The notes beneath the pieces were generated by a model that was not told the DNA's origin, did no database searches, and was given only the letters and a program-made list of their open reading frames with translations. From positions 1 to 59,341 of the forward strand of contig JAEINQ010000045.1 of the NCBI GenBank assembly GCA_016342285.1: a DNA stretch of 59,341 nt, written 5' to 3'. Shown here one piece after another: positions 7,783 through 17,582 of the stretch. The stretch comes from Desulfobacterales bacterium (GTDB lineage Bacteria; Desulfobacterota; Desulfobacteria; Desulfobacterales; JAEINQ01). Numbering within the stretch: position 1 is the stretch's first letter; each line of letters starts with the position of its first letter. A program made the position numbers and the translations under genes.

Positions 7783-8601
7783 GTGACCCAGGAAGACTAC
7801 TACGAGGTTCTGGACGTCGAGCCCAGCACCGACGCCAAGGCCGTCCGCGAGGCCTACCGGAATCTCGCCCTCAAGTACCACCCGGACCGAAACCAGGACA
7901 ATCCTCAGGCCACGGAACAGATGAAACGCGTCAACGAAGCCTATGCGGTCTTGTCCAATCCGCAAAAGCGTAGCGAATACGACGCCATGCGGAAGCAATA
8001 CGGGCCGTCGGCCCATGGACAGTTCCGGCAGGCCTATAGCGATCAGGACATTTTCCAGGGGACGGATATTCACAGTGTCTTCGAGGAGATGGCCCGTTCC
8101 TGTGGCATGCGGGGGGTCGACGAAGTGTTCCGAGAATTTTACGGTCAGAATTTTCGTACCTTTGAATCCCGCGGACCGGGATTTCGCAGCCGGGGGTTTG
8201 TTTTCACCGGTGGTGGCGGACCGGGCCGAAGAGGCGGCCGCGGCCGCCGGGGAAAAGGGATGGGTTGGGTCGCGCGAAAGCTCATGGAAAAGGCCACCGG
8301 GATCGCCATTCCCCAGGCCGGCGCCGATATGGTGGACGCGGTCTGGCTCCGGCCCGATCAGGCACTCAAGGGCGGACCCTACGCCTATGAACACCGAAAG
8401 AGCGGAAAAAAACTCATCGTCAAGATTCCGCCTGGGATCCGCAACGGGCAAAAGATCCGCCTGGCGGGCATGGGCTCGCTTGGTCGCAGCGGCGGCCCGG
8501 CCGGCGATCTTTTCCTGGAGGTCAGGATTCGAAGGTCGTTCTTGGGGCGGATTCAAGAGGCCGCCGGCAGACTGCTCGGCAAGTCGGACATGGCTTCCTG
8601 A
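7783..8601 (+). CDS. J-domain co-chaperone, CbpA-like (no zinc finger)
   Basis: 272 residues from the GTG at 7783 (AGGAAGG about 12 bases upstream); starting here gives the standard DnaJ N-terminus TQEDYYEVLDV. J domain at residues 3-70 with the essential HPD at 33-35 (KYHPDRNQ). A Gly/Arg-rich linker (FTGGGGPGRRGGRGRRGK, about residues 150-168) follows. The C-terminal part (LIVKIPPGIRNGQKIRLAGMG, GDLFLEVRI) is a single DnaJ substrate-binding barrel. The CxxCxGxG zinc finger of true DnaJ is absent and the protein is shorter, so it is a type II/CbpA-like partner of Hsp70. No dnaK or grpE is nearby. Confidence 0.85.
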   Translation: MTQEDYYEVLDVEPSTDAKAVREAYRNLALKYHPDRNQDNPQATEQMKRVNEAYAVLSNPQKRSEYDAMRKQYGPSAHGQFRQAYSDQDIFQGTDIHSVFEEMARSCGMRGVDEVFREFYGQNFRTFESRGPGFRSRGFVFTGGGGPGRRGGRGRRGKGMGWVARKLMEKATGIAIPQAGADMVDAVWLRPDQALKGGPYAYEHRKSGKKLIVKIPPGIRNGQKIRLAGMGSLGRSGGPAGDLFLEVRIRRSFLGRIQEAAGRLLGKSDMAS

Positions 8602-8605
8602 CCCG

Positions 8606-9076
8606 TCAACCCACCAGATAGGTACCTGTGCCCACGGCCAGCAGCACAGATGTTTCATCATGGAGTTCCATACGAATAACCGCCACCTTGTTGCCGGCCC
8701 GCATCACCGTGCCCGAGGCGGTAAAGGTTTCCCCCCGGCCGGGCCGAAGATAATCGACCCGTAAATCGATGGTGCCGACCCGGGTTACCAGGGCGGCAAA
8801 ATCGTCCAGGCTGCCGCCGGCCTGGCGCTCGACCAGCCCGGTGGAGGCGGTCAGACCCCCGGTGGCGTCCAGCACCGCCGAGATCACTCCGCCGTGCAGG
8901 GTTTGATGCACCGGATTGCCGATGAGTTCCGGACGGATGGCAAACCGCACCTTCGCCGTTCCGGGTGCCAGGGCCGTTACCGTCATGCCCAGCGTGCGGT
9001 TGAAGGGGATCCGATTTTCGTAAAGGTCACGAAGATGGTCGAGCAGGGACGCTGTGGGAACGGGCGGGGTGTCCAT
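8606..9076 (-). CDS. PaaI-type hotdog thioesterase
   Basis: 156 residues from the ATG at 9076 (GAGGAAAGG upstream). Hydrolyses acyl-CoA thioesters, often aromatic or misacylated CoAs. The hotdog core motif HGGVISAVLDATGGLTA (about residues 62-78) contains the His-Gly-Gly and the Asp on the long helix expected for the family, followed by strands DLRVDYLRPGRGE and GNKVAVIRMEL. Length is usual for the family. Ends four bases after the convergent J-domain gene; a Nudix hydrolase gene lies upstream on the same strand. Confidence 0.85.
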   Translation of the reverse strand: MDTPPVPTASLLDHLRDLYENRIPFNRTLGMTVTALAPGTAKVRFAIRPELIGNPVHQTLHGGVISAVLDATGGLTASTGLVERQAGGSLDDFAALVTRVGTIDLRVDYLRPGRGETFTASGTVMRAGNKVAVIRMELHDETSVLLAVGTGTYLVG

Positions 9077-9206
9077 GGCAAAAGGGCCTTTCCTCTTCAG
9101 TTGTCGAAAACCGCGATACCCGGTGATCATGGATCAAAGCGATCCAATCTGTCAAATCCCCTAAATTTTTGTTTCCAACATGACTGTGGCCGGCTTGCGG
9201 CGAAAT

Positions 9207-10175
9207 TTACGCACTGTCACCGGCAACGGGACCGGTGCTGTCGGTGTCTACACCGCTGAAAAAGGCCTGGGCCGACATGAGTTGCCAGCGGCCGTTTCGC
9301 ATGACCACCCGCGATCGGACGGCCTGGTCGGCGGTCAGGGTCGCATCCGAGACCTCGTACTGGGGGTCGTCCGGCAGCTTGATGCCGAACTCACTGCCGG
9401 AGATAAAAACCTTGGGGCAAATGGTCTTGGGTGTCCGCGCTGCCGCGGCAGTCAGGATTCGGTCAATTGAAGCGTAGAGACGCAATTCACTGACGGTTTT
9501 GAGGGTAGGCGGCATCAGCAAAATTTCACCCTTGGCTTGCAAGGCCAGGGCTTTTTCCGGTGTCAGCCACTGCATTCGGGTCATCTCCCGGGCATCGGGC
9601 GTAGGGACCTGGCCAGGGGGAAGTCGTGCCACCATGAAACGGGTATCGAAACGCCGGGGCTCGGATTCCGGCGTAATCCACCGGGCATGAGGAATCATTC
9701 TGGAAAAATCGAATCGCAGGTCCTGGGCTTCGGCCAGATCGGGCAGGGTCAATTCTCCAGACAGGAGTTTTAGTCGGGCTTCGGGACCTGGGCGGAAGAC
9801 AGCATCATCCGTCGGGCCAAGGCCCAGCAGGACACCGCATTCTTCAAAGGTTTCCCGGACCGCGGCAAAATAAAGCCCTATAACCTTTGCCGGGTCGAGG
9901 TCGGGTTCGCCGAGCCGGGCGGCTGCCTTGGCTGGCGTCAGGTCCGACACCCGCCGCGCCAGGACCGGATCATCGTCCTGGGCCTCCAGGGCGCCTCCCG
10001 GAAAGACATGTGCCCCGCCCATGAAGGACTGGTTTTCATGGCGCTTCATCAGCAACACTTCAAAGGGTCCGGGGTCACTGGGGCGAAGCAGAATGACCGT
10101 GGCGGCATCCTTAGGGGCAACGGGGTTACCCGGGACCGAAGCATCGGTAAAAATGGATTTGCGTTTGTGGGGCAA
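9207..10175 (-). CDS. Nudix hydrolase, NUDT19-like
   Basis: 322 residues. Nudix enzymes hydrolyse nucleoside diphosphates linked to another moiety; NUDT19/RP2-type members act on CoA derivatives. The Nudix box is split by an insertion as in that subgroup: GGAHVFPGGALEAQDD (about residues 53-68), about 40 extra residues, then AAVRETFEECGVLLG (about 103-117), which carries the catalytic REXXEE core. The N-terminal strand AATVILLRPS and KRHENQSFMGG fit too. The C-terminal 100 residues are less conserved. The same-strand neighbour is a PaaI thioesterase 130 bases downstream, so a joint role in CoA-ester housekeeping is possible. Confidence 0.85.
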   Translation of the reverse strand: MPHKRKSIFTDASVPGNPVAPKDAATVILLRPSDPGPFEVLLMKRHENQSFMGGAHVFPGGALEAQDDDPVLARRVSDLTPAKAAARLGEPDLDPAKVIGLYFAAVRETFEECGVLLGLGPTDDAVFRPGPEARLKLLSGELTLPDLAEAQDLRFDFSRMIPHARWITPESEPRRFDTRFMVARLPPGQVPTPDAREMTRMQWLTPEKALALQAKGEILLMPPTLKTVSELRLYASIDRILTAAAARTPKTICPKVFISGSEFGIKLPDDPQYEVSDATLTADQAVRSRVVMRNGRWQLMSAQAFFSGVDTDSTGPVAGDSA

Positions 10176-10258
10176 AGGTCTATACTTCTTTCTTGACAGG
10201 GTAGGGCAAATCGGTTCCGCTGCAACGGCGCAGTCGGGATCTCTTTTTGCTGCAATGA

Positions 10259-11647
<1,389 letters not shown>

Positions 11648-11755
11648 CGCGACAGGCCCGCAGGAAGGTGATGCCAACGGCGAAGTAAATAATCCACGCC
11701 CAGAGGATGTGGCTTGCTACTGCGTATTGAAGAGAATCTCTTTGAGCCCGACAAC

Positions 11756-11796
11756 ACTGGACCGTATTAAAATTCCGGTTTTAATGCGGTCCAGTT
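11756..11796. terminator. Bidirectional terminator between gdhA and zur
   Basis: ACTGGACCGTATTAAAA (11756-11772) pairs with TTTTAATGCGGTCCAGT (11779-11795) around a 6-base loop, with one G-T wobble. A/T-rich upper stem, followed by TTATT. It lies between the convergent 3' ends of gdhA and zur, so it probably serves both. Confidence 0.7.
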
Positions 11797-11830
11797 ATTC
11801 GTGGACACATTCACGTCATTGAAAGAGGTT

Positions 11831-12274
11831 CTATCCCTTTTCAGCCAGGCGCAGACAGTTGCGGCAGATGCCGTCCACGCGCACTTCCACCTTGTCGATG
11901 CGCCCCGGGAAGGTTTTGCTGAGCGGATCGGTGTCCATGGGAAGGCTTTTGGGGTTCAGGCAGTTCATCTGTCCGCACTGTTTGCAGTAAAAATGCGGAT
12001 GGGACGGGTGGTTTTCGTTGGGCGCCAGCCCGTAGCAGAACGCCCTGCCCCCGGTACTGATCCGTTCAATGAGGCCGTGTTCGACCAGGGTGTCTAAAAT
12101 GCGATAGACCGTCACCCGGTTGATCGGTCCGGTCCGTGCCAGGGTGTCGTAGACGTCTCCGACGGACAAGGGGAAATTGTTGCCGCCGATCACCTCCAGA
12201 ACCTTGAGGCGATTTTCCGTGACACCCAGGTTTCCGGCGTCGAGCAGGTCCGCGTAATCACAATGGTGGCACAT
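11831..12274 (-). CDS. zur: Fur-family regulator, Zur-like
   Basis: 147 residues. The N-terminal winged helix reads GVTENRLKVLEVIGGN, SVGDVYDTLAR, INRVTVYRILDTLVEHGLIERI; the last phrase is the recognition helix region. The metal/dimerisation half carries HPSHPHFYCKQCGQMNCL (about residues 90-107) and GICRNCL near the C-terminus, giving the two CxxC pairs of the structural zinc site, plus an N-terminal HHC. It is the last gene of a minus-strand cluster znuA-znuC-znuB-zur, 44 bases after znuB, so the zinc-specific assignment comes from context. Family members repress uptake genes when zinc is sufficient, probably including this operon. Confidence 0.85.
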   Translation of the reverse strand: MCHHCDYADLLDAGNLGVTENRLKVLEVIGGNNFPLSVGDVYDTLARTGPINRVTVYRILDTLVEHGLIERISTGGRAFCYGLAPNENHPSHPHFYCKQCGQMNCLNPKSLPMDTDPLSKTFPGRIDKVEVRVDGICRNCLRLAEKG

Positions 12275-12318
12275 ATGGTGACCCCCGATATGTCAACAAT
12301 CAGACTAGAAAGATTCTC

Positions 12319-13155
12319 TCAATCGCCGGGTGAAGCGCCGATCCGCCGTCGCCCGGCACCGATCCGCTCCATGATCATGGATAAAAAGAAGCCGCCGCCG
12401 GCCACCAGGATAATGGCCGCACCGGAGGTCAGGTCAAACCGGTAGGCCAGGGTGAGACCGGCAACGGTAAAAACCACGCCGAGGAGGCTCGCCCCCACCA
12501 TCATCTGTATCAGGGATTTGGCATGGCGCTCGACGATGAAGGGCGGAATGGTCAGCAGGGCGATGACAAGAATCAGCCCCACCACCTGAATGATCATCAC
12601 CACGGTCACGGCCAGCATGCCGATCATCAGGAAATAGAGGGCGCGAACCGGCACCCCTCGGATCCGGGCAAACTCCTCATCGTAGGACAGGGCCAGAAGA
12701 TCATTGTAAAACAGGACCACAAGGGCCGTGACCAGCATCCCGAGGATCACCATAATCCATAGTTCCGAACGCGGTACCGTGAGGATGCTGCCAAACAGGA
12801 AGCTCATCAGATCCACGTTATATCCCGGTGTCAGGTCGATCAGGACAATCCCGAAGGCCATGCCCACCGCCCAGATCACGCCGATGATGGTGTCGGCGCG
12901 ATGCCTGGCCCGCAGCGTGACGGCGGCCATGACCATGGCCGATGCCAGGGAAAAGCCGATGGTTCCCGCCAGATAAGGCCAGCCGAAGTAAAAGGAGAGG
13001 CCGATGCCGCCATAGGCGGCGTGGGCGATCCCGCCGGAGAGAAAAACGATCCGGTTAACCACCACCAGCGTTCCCATGATGCCGCAGATGACACTGGCCA
13101 ACAGGCCGGCGGCCAAGGCATTTCGGAAAAATTCATACTGAAGTGCGTCCAACAC
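12319..13155 (-). CDS. znuB: Zinc/manganese ABC transporter permease
   Basis: 278 residues, GTG start at 13155 with AAAGGA eight bases upstream. Integral membrane subunit of an ABC-3 family metal importer. About eight hydrophobic segments are seen, starting with AGLLASVICGIMGTLVVVN; the family motif region GGIAHAAYGGIGLSFYF (about residues 40-56) is conserved. Other segments include VMIIQVVGLILVIALLTIPP and the C-terminal AAIILVAGGGFFLSMI. Begins five bases after the znuC stop, so the two are translationally coupled. Metal specificity (zinc versus manganese or iron) is inferred from zur and from the His-rich binding protein of the cluster. Confidence 0.9.
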   Translation of the reverse strand: MLDALQYEFFRNALAAGLLASVICGIMGTLVVVNRIVFLSGGIAHAAYGGIGLSFYFGWPYLAGTIGFSLASAMVMAAVTLRARHRADTIIGVIWAVGMAFGIVLIDLTPGYNVDLMSFLFGSILTVPRSELWIMVILGMLVTALVVLFYNDLLALSYDEEFARIRGVPVRALYFLMIGMLAVTVVMIIQVVGLILVIALLTIPPFIVERHAKSLIQMMVGASLLGVVFTVAGLTLAYRFDLTSGAAIILVAGGGFFLSMIMERIGAGRRRIGASPGD

Positions 13156-13159
13156 GGCG

Positions 13160-13951
13160 TTATCCTTTCGACGGGTGCAGCAGGTTCGCCAACGGCGTTC
13201 CGTGGGTCACCAGTCCCACGGGACAGACCTCTTCCACCGTGCAGGGGCAGATGTCATTGAGACTGGCACCGGCGATTTCATCCTGCCGGTGAAAGTGCAG
13301 GTGCCGGTTCACACAGGCCACCGATTTGACGTACCCGGAGATGGCCAGCAGGTCATGGCTGACCACCACAATGGTCATCTCCCGGTTCAAGTCCTTGAGC
13401 AGGTCGTAAAAGTCGATCTGTCCCTTGGTATCGATGCTGGCCGTGGGTTCGTCCAGAAGCAATACCCGGGGACGGGTGACCAGTGCCCGGGCGATGAAAA
13501 CCCGCTGGCGCTGGCCGCCCGACAGTTCACCGATCCTTCGCTCAACCAAATCCCCCATTCCCATGCGCGCCAGAGCCGACACGGCATCCCGGCGGTGGGT
13601 TGCGGTGAATCGGCCCCAACGCCGCCCGGGGCCCAGCTTGCCCATCAGTACCACGTCCATGGCGGTGACGGGAAAATCAGGATTGATATGGATGTCCTGA
13701 GGAACGTATCCGATGTGGTGCGAAGCCTTGGCCGCAGGCCTGCCGAGCACCCGGATCTCACCCCGAAGGGGCCTGAAAAGACCCAGGATGAGTTTGAGCA
13801 ACGTGGTCTTGCCCCCCCCGTTGGGTCCGGTCATGGCAATGAAATCGCCTTCGGCGATTTCCAGATTGATGTCTTCGAGCACCATCTGGCCATTGTAGGC
13901 GAACCAGAGCTTTTCGATGGCGATCATGGGGGCAATCATGGGTGTATTCAC
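13160..13951 (-). CDS. znuC: Zinc ABC transporter ATP-binding protein
   Basis: Up to 263 residues. Walker A GPNGGGKTTLLKL (about residues 43-55), Q-loop YVPQDIHIN, signature ELSGGQRQRVFIARAL (about 143-158), Walker B RVLLLDEPTASID, and the switch His in VVSHDLLAISGY. The C-terminus carries several His and Cys residues (CVNRHLHFHRQDE, CPCTVEEVCP) that could bind metal, as in some ZnuC-type ATPases. The start is uncertain: GTG at 13951 gives the longest form, ATGs at 13939 and 13927 are alternatives, and none has a strong ribosome site. An R2 repeat separates it from znuA upstream. Confidence 0.92.
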   Translation of the reverse strand: MNTPMIAPMIAIEKLWFAYNGQMVLEDINLEIAEGDFIAMTGPNGGGKTTLLKLILGLFRPLRGEIRVLGRPAAKASHHIGYVPQDIHINPDFPVTAMDVVLMGKLGPGRRWGRFTATHRRDAVSALARMGMGDLVERRIGELSGGQRQRVFIARALVTRPRVLLLDEPTASIDTKGQIDFYDLLKDLNREMTIVVVSHDLLAISGYVKSVACVNRHLHFHRQDEIAGASLNDICPCTVEEVCPVGLVTHGTPLANLLHPSKG

Positions 13952-13991
13952 CTATTGGGAAGCCAAGTAAAGAATTCTGACCCAGCGGACC

Positions 13992-14058
13992 AGGCATTGG
14001 TCGACAAATGAAACGGCATAGCCAATTGACTCTGACCACACCCAAAGGACCTGGATTC
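13992..14058 (-). repeat. R2 dispersed repeat, inside the znu operon
   Basis: On the minus strand it reads GGAATCCAGGTCCTTTGGGTG, GGTCAGAGTCAATTGGCTAT and a TGTCGACCAATGCC end. It starts one base from the stop codon of znuA and fills the gap between znuA and znuC, so it is probably transcribed within the operon mRNA. Confidence 0.75.
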
Positions 14059-14997
14059 CTAATGCGGACTGATGAACTGCATGGCCACGTTTTTCAGGTT
14101 CTGGGCCCAGTTTTCGGCCAGGGGATCGGCAACAGACACGCTGCCGCCAATCTCCCCCGCAATGAGCGCCGCGCTACGCGTGGAAAACTGGGGCTGGACA
14201 AAGACGACCCGAATGCCGTCCTCCCTGGCATGGGCGATGAGCTTTTCGAGTTGGGCCGGTTTCGGATTCTTGCCCTCCATCTCAATGGGGATCTGTTGGA
14301 TCCCGTAGGCCTGTGCAAAGTATCCCCAGGAGGGGTGAAACACCATAAACCGCATTCCTTGCCGGGAAGAAAACAGGCGCCGAAGATCGGCATCAAGGGC
14401 ATTGATCTCGGAAATAAATTCCTCGGCGTTGGCCTCATAGACGGCCCCATGGTCCGGATCGATCTGCTGAAGCGCCGCCAATATATTCCGGGCCTGCATC
14501 TTGACCAGAGGCGGTGACAGCCAGATATGGGGATCGCGGATACCGCGCGGGTCACGCCCCCCGCGATGGCCGGCCGCCATGTGGTTCCGTTTGATGTCTT
14601 CGTGGTGGTCGGCGTCATCTTCGTCACGGTGACGGTGGTTGGCCATGGCCAGTTTTTCGATCCCCTGGTCTGTTGCCACGATCCGCAAGCGGGGATTGGC
14701 CGAAACGATCCGGTCGAGCCAGGCCTGTTCAAAGGGCACCCCGATGGAAAAATAAAGGCTCGCCCGGGCAAGGGCGGCCATCTGCATCGGCCGGGGTTCG
14801 TAGGTGGCCGGGCTGGCGCCGGGCCGAACCATGACCTGTACATCGACCCTTTCCCTGCCAATTTGTTGCACAAAATATTTTTGAGGAGCGATACTGACAA
14901 AGACCCGAACCGGGCCGCCGGCAAAAACCGGTTGTCCCCATACCAACACCCCGAGCAGTGCCATAACAAAAAAGGGAATGGCTCTTTTTTTCTTCAT
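14059..14997 (-). CDS. znuA: Periplasmic zinc-binding protein of the ABC importer
   Basis: 312 residues; GGAGACCCC precedes the ATG. Signal peptide residues 1-26 (KKKRAIPFFVMALLGVLVWG..VFA). Cluster A-I metal-binding protein: VSIAPQKYFVQQIG, MVRPGASPATYEPRPMQM (metal-ligand region) and later DPHIWLSPPLVKMQARNI. Between them is a His/Asp-rich loop (about residues 126-155, HRHRDEDDADHHED then NHMAAGH), typical of zinc-specific ZnuA proteins. Conserved late motifs FMVFHPSWGYFAQAYG and VVFVQPQFSTRSA complete the family. First gene of the znuA-znuC-znuB-zur operon, with a Fur-type box candidate upstream. Confidence 0.95.
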   Translation of the reverse strand: MKKKRAIPFFVMALLGVLVWGQPVFAGGPVRVFVSIAPQKYFVQQIGRERVDVQVMVRPGASPATYEPRPMQMAALARASLYFSIGVPFEQAWLDRIVSANPRLRIVATDQGIEKLAMANHRHRDEDDADHHEDIKRNHMAAGHRGGRDPRGIRDPHIWLSPPLVKMQARNILAALQQIDPDHGAVYEANAEEFISEINALDADLRRLFSSRQGMRFMVFHPSWGYFAQAYGIQQIPIEMEGKNPKPAQLEKLIAHAREDGIRVVFVQPQFSTRSAALIAGEIGGSVSVADPLAENWAQNLKNVAMQFISPH

Positions 14998-15042
14998 GGG
15001 GTCTCCGAAACGAACGTCAAAGATGGACGCGATCGTATGGAG

Positions 15043-15057
15043 TGCAAATTAGTTACA
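15043..15057 (-). promoter_or_regulatory. Candidate Zur operator upstream of znuA
   Basis: TGCAAATTAGTTACA is an imperfect palindrome (five of seven paired positions) in the AT-rich stretch 45-60 bases before the znuA start, the expected position for repression by the Zur encoded at the end of the operon. The assignment rests on position and Fur-superfamily-like symmetry only. Confidence 0.35.
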
Positions 15058-15102
15058 AATCGAGAGAATGTCAAGCCATGCCTTTGTCACGTTTGATGAT
15101 CA

Positions 15103-15209
15103 CTCTGGCATGAAGCCACCACTTCTGGTGGTGGACCCGGAAAGGTTCTACCGTTCCGGCGAGAAAAGTTTCACGTGAGGCCACCCGCTCTGCGGGTGGA
15201 GACTCACTT
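15103..15209 (+). repeat. R3 double-hairpin repeat
   Basis: TCTGGCATGAAGCCACCACT starts the copy. Two strong hairpins lie 46 bases apart: CCACCAC-TTCTG-GTGGTGG (15116-15134) and CCACCCG-CTCTG-CGGGTGG (15181-15199), joined by GGAAAGGTTCTACCGTTCCG. The same two hairpins and linker recur at 23083-23335, where another repeat is inserted between them. The look is that of REP/IS200-IS605-type palindromic elements; no transposase is present. Confidence 0.65.
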
Positions 15210-15612
15210 TGGCGGACCCCGGATGGCACGGCCCCTGCGATGCAACTTATTTGCACCGCCAATAAACGATCAGCCCCGGATCCCAACCCGCCCGGGTTGA
15301 CGATTCCCGCCCGGTCTTTGGCGCGGGCCACCCTTGCAATCTGTCCGCCCATTCCTATGTTACCCCAGTTTCCATCCATAAATGGCCTTTTTGCCCAACC
15401 CGCCAGGGGCGGACAAGTCTCTGCGTCAATCGGCCTCATTGCTTGTGCTGCGTAGCGCGCTACGCCTCCGCGCAATGGCACCGATTGCCTTGACCTTGGA
15501 CAAAAATTCACATTTATGAATTGGAAACACCCGGGCTGTTTTTTCCCGGGGCCGGTCTTGTGGCCACCATGACCAAAGGATGATCCGGGATGGTCCAGCG
15601 GGGGAATAAAAG
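15210..15612. other. Intergenic, mostly repeat
   Basis: Between R3 and the siroheme/ferredoxin gene. Apart from the R1 copy no gene is seen. The last 80 bases may hold the promoter of the downstream gene; GGGGGAATAAAAGATG is its ribosome site. Confidence 0.4.
15369..15529 (+). repeat. R1 inverted-repeat element, full copy
   Basis: 161 bp. Left end GTTTCCATCCATAAATGG, right end CATTTATGAATTGGAAAC, i.e. imperfect terminal inverted repeats of about 17 bp. Interior is shared with 41192-41333 (GCGTAG..CGCTACGCCTCCGC palindrome, CTTGACCTTGGACAAAAATT); this copy has an extra 19-bp CCGCCAGGGGCGG segment. Non-coding, miniature-transposon-like. Confidence 0.7.
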
Positions 15613-16410
15613 ATGAAATGGAGTCAAGAGGCCGAAGAGGCCGTAAAAAAAGTCCCATTTTTTGTTCGTAAAAAGGTTCGTGCCCGGGTGGAAAAAGAAG
15701 CGGCCCAGGCCGGGGCGGCCGGGGTGACCCTGGCCCATGTCAAAACGACCCAGGCCCGGTACCTGAAAAACATGTCTTCAGAAATCAAGGGTTACCAGAT
15801 CGATACCTGCTTCGGGCACAACGGCTGTTCCAACCGGGCGGTTTTGTCAGACGATCTTGTGGCCCGGGTGGAAGCCCGGCTTTTTGATGCCGACTTGATC
15901 GGATTCCTCAAGGAGAGGGTTGCCGGCGAGTTGAAGTTTCACCATGAATTCCGGGTCACCTTTGCCGACTGCCCCAATGCCTGCTCCCAGCCTCAGATCA
16001 AGGACATGGGCATCATCGGCGCCTGTCTGCCGATGGTCACGGAAGCGACTTGCACCCAGTGCGGGGCCTGCGAGGCGGCCTGCCGGGAAGGGGCTGTTAC
16101 CATGAATCCGGAAGTGCCTCCGACCATCGATTGGAAAAAATGCCTGGCCTGCGGCCAATGTATGGCCGCCTGCCCCACGCAAACCCTGGAAAAAGGGAAA
16201 TCCGGATTCCGGCTCCATCTCGGCGGCAAGCTGGGCCGCCACCCCCAACTGGCCCGCGAACTTCCCGGCATCTTCACCGAGGACGAGGTGATGGCCGTCC
16301 TCAATGCCTGTCTCGCCCTTTACAAGGAAAAAAGCACCCACGGCCAGCGTTTCGCCGAACTCTTCACGGAAGCGGATTTTCAAGAATTTTCCAAAAGATT
16401 CCGCACTTAA
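15613..16410 (+). CDS. PCP_red-siroheme half-domain-diferredoxin protein (sulfite-reductase-like)
   Basis: 265 residues, GGGGGAAT upstream. Three parts. (1) Residues 1-52 (MKWSQEAEEAVKKVPFFVRKK) match the PCP_red helical domain found at the C-terminus of light-independent protochlorophyllide reductase. (2) Residues 60-130 carry CFGHNGC (C66, C72) and DCPNAC (C120, C124), the CX5C..CX3C layout that ligates a [4Fe-4S]-siroheme pair in nitrite/sulfite reductases. (3) Two ferredoxin CxxCxxCxxxC sets, C147-C157 and C177-C187. The siroheme half is much shorter than in complete reductases (no second ferrite-like repeat), resembling anaerobic sulfite reductase C subunits. Likely a redox protein or small assimilatory/sensory sulfite reductase; substrate unproven. 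Single gene, no Asr A/B partner nearby. Confidence 0.75.
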   Translation: MKWSQEAEEAVKKVPFFVRKKVRARVEKEAAQAGAAGVTLAHVKTTQARYLKNMSSEIKGYQIDTCFGHNGCSNRAVLSDDLVARVEARLFDADLIGFLKERVAGELKFHHEFRVTFADCPNACSQPQIKDMGIIGACLPMVTEATCTQCGACEAACREGAVTMNPEVPPTIDWKKCLACGQCMAACPTQTLEKGKSGFRLHLGGKLGRHPQLARELPGIFTEDEVMAVLNACLALYKEKSTHGQRFAELFTEADFQEFSKRFRT

Positions 16411-16545
16411 GGTTCCGGATCCGTGCTCCGGCAAAGTGGATCATCCTTCGGATAACCCATTTTGCCTCAACCGCGTAAAAGCGGCAAAGCCGCGTGCCAT
16501 AAATTTTGTGAGAAGGGAGCGCGATAAGCGCCCTTCTCATAAAAT

Positions 16546-17388
16546 TTATTTGCGGTAAACGCTCGGCTCGACGTATTTGAGGGGGTGATTGAGACCGCTG
16601 AGGCTCTCCGCGCCGCCGATAATGAAGTGTCCGCCATCACGAAGCGACCGGCAAAGCTTGTCGACCACGAATTCCTTGGTGGGTGTGTCGAAGTAGATCA
16701 TCACGTTTCGGCAAAACACCATGTCAAAGGTCTTGTTCGGTGGCGGGTCCTTGAGCAGATTGAAACGTTCGAAAGAGATCAGCCGCTGCACCGTCGGCTT
16801 CACGCGGATGTACCCGTCCCACTTTCCCTGTCCCTTCTGAAAATAGGTCTTGAGCATGTGCTTGGGAATGTTGGTCACCGCCTGGGCCGGATAGACGGCC
16901 TGGCGGGCTTTTTCCAGGCAGGTGACGGCAATGTCCGTGGCCAGGATGCTGGGGGCAAATCCCTTATCCAGGCAATACGCAGCCAGGGAGTAGGGCTCTT
17001 CCCCGCTGGATGAGGCGGCACACCAGATGTCCTTGGGGCCGGTGTCCAGATACTGAAAGCTCCTGGCCTCCCGGAAAAAGAAGGTATGGTTGGTGGAAAT
17101 GGCGTCCAAAAAGATCCGCAGTTCGTCCGGGTCGGCATTGACCCGTTCGTAGTACTGCTTGGCATCGATATCCAGCTTTCGCAGCCGTTTGGCCAACCGG
17201 GCGTTGAGAAGCTCCCGTTTTTCATCCGTCAGGTTGATTCCCGCCTCACGGTAGACCAGCACGCAGTACTTCTTGAACTGATTGTCGGAAAGTTTTTCCA
17301 AAACCCGCCCTTTGCATGGTAACCGGTAGATGGGCCCCTTGGACCGCCGGGCTCCCACTCGGAAGACCAGCAAGGATACTTTCGGCAC
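16546..17388 (-). CDS. cheR: CheR-type chemoreceptor methyltransferase
   Basis: S-adenosylmethionine-dependent methyltransferase acting on receptor glutamates. N-terminal helical domain: LSDNQFKKYCVLVYREAGINLTDEKRELL; catalytic domain: SAISTNHTFFFREARSF type loop (TNHTFFFRE), DIWCAASSSGEEPYSLA (SAM-binding G-x-E), LATDIAVTCLEKARQAVY, and FDMVFCRNVMIYFD. The longest reading starts at a GTG at 17388, but the first 28 residues are unlike the family; a TTG at 17301 behind AAAGGGCGGG would give a 251-residue form. No other che gene is in the window, so it may serve a distant cluster. It lies on its own, convergent with the siroheme/ferredoxin gene. Confidence 0.85.
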   Translation of the reverse strand: MPKVSLLVFRVGARRSKGPIYRLPCKGRVLEKLSDNQFKKYCVLVYREAGINLTDEKRELLNARLAKRLRKLDIDAKQYYERVNADPDELRIFLDAISTNHTFFFREARSFQYLDTGPKDIWCAASSSGEEPYSLAAYCLDKGFAPSILATDIAVTCLEKARQAVYPAQAVTNIPKHMLKTYFQKGQGKWDGYIRVKPTVQRLISFERFNLLKDPPPNKTFDMVFCRNVMIYFDTPTKEFVVDKLCRSLRDGGHFIIGGAESLSGLNHPLKYVEPSVYRK

Positions 17389-17582
17389 ATCTCAGCAAAA
17401 CATGAGGAACATGACGGGTTATACCCCAGCGCGGCCTGGGTGTCAAAAAACAACTCAAAAGGAGCCGCCACCGGCATCGACCCCATGACCATCAAAACGG
17501 AGCCGATGGCATCGGCGAGTCAAGAACCCGCACCCAGAAGGCGCAGATGCCTGAATCGATTTAACGGGCCGGCCGGAAAAGT

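Noticed and set aside
7600..8661. 353-residue open frame on the minus strand
   Set aside because: Antisense to the J-domain gene, whose HPD motif and barrel are clear.
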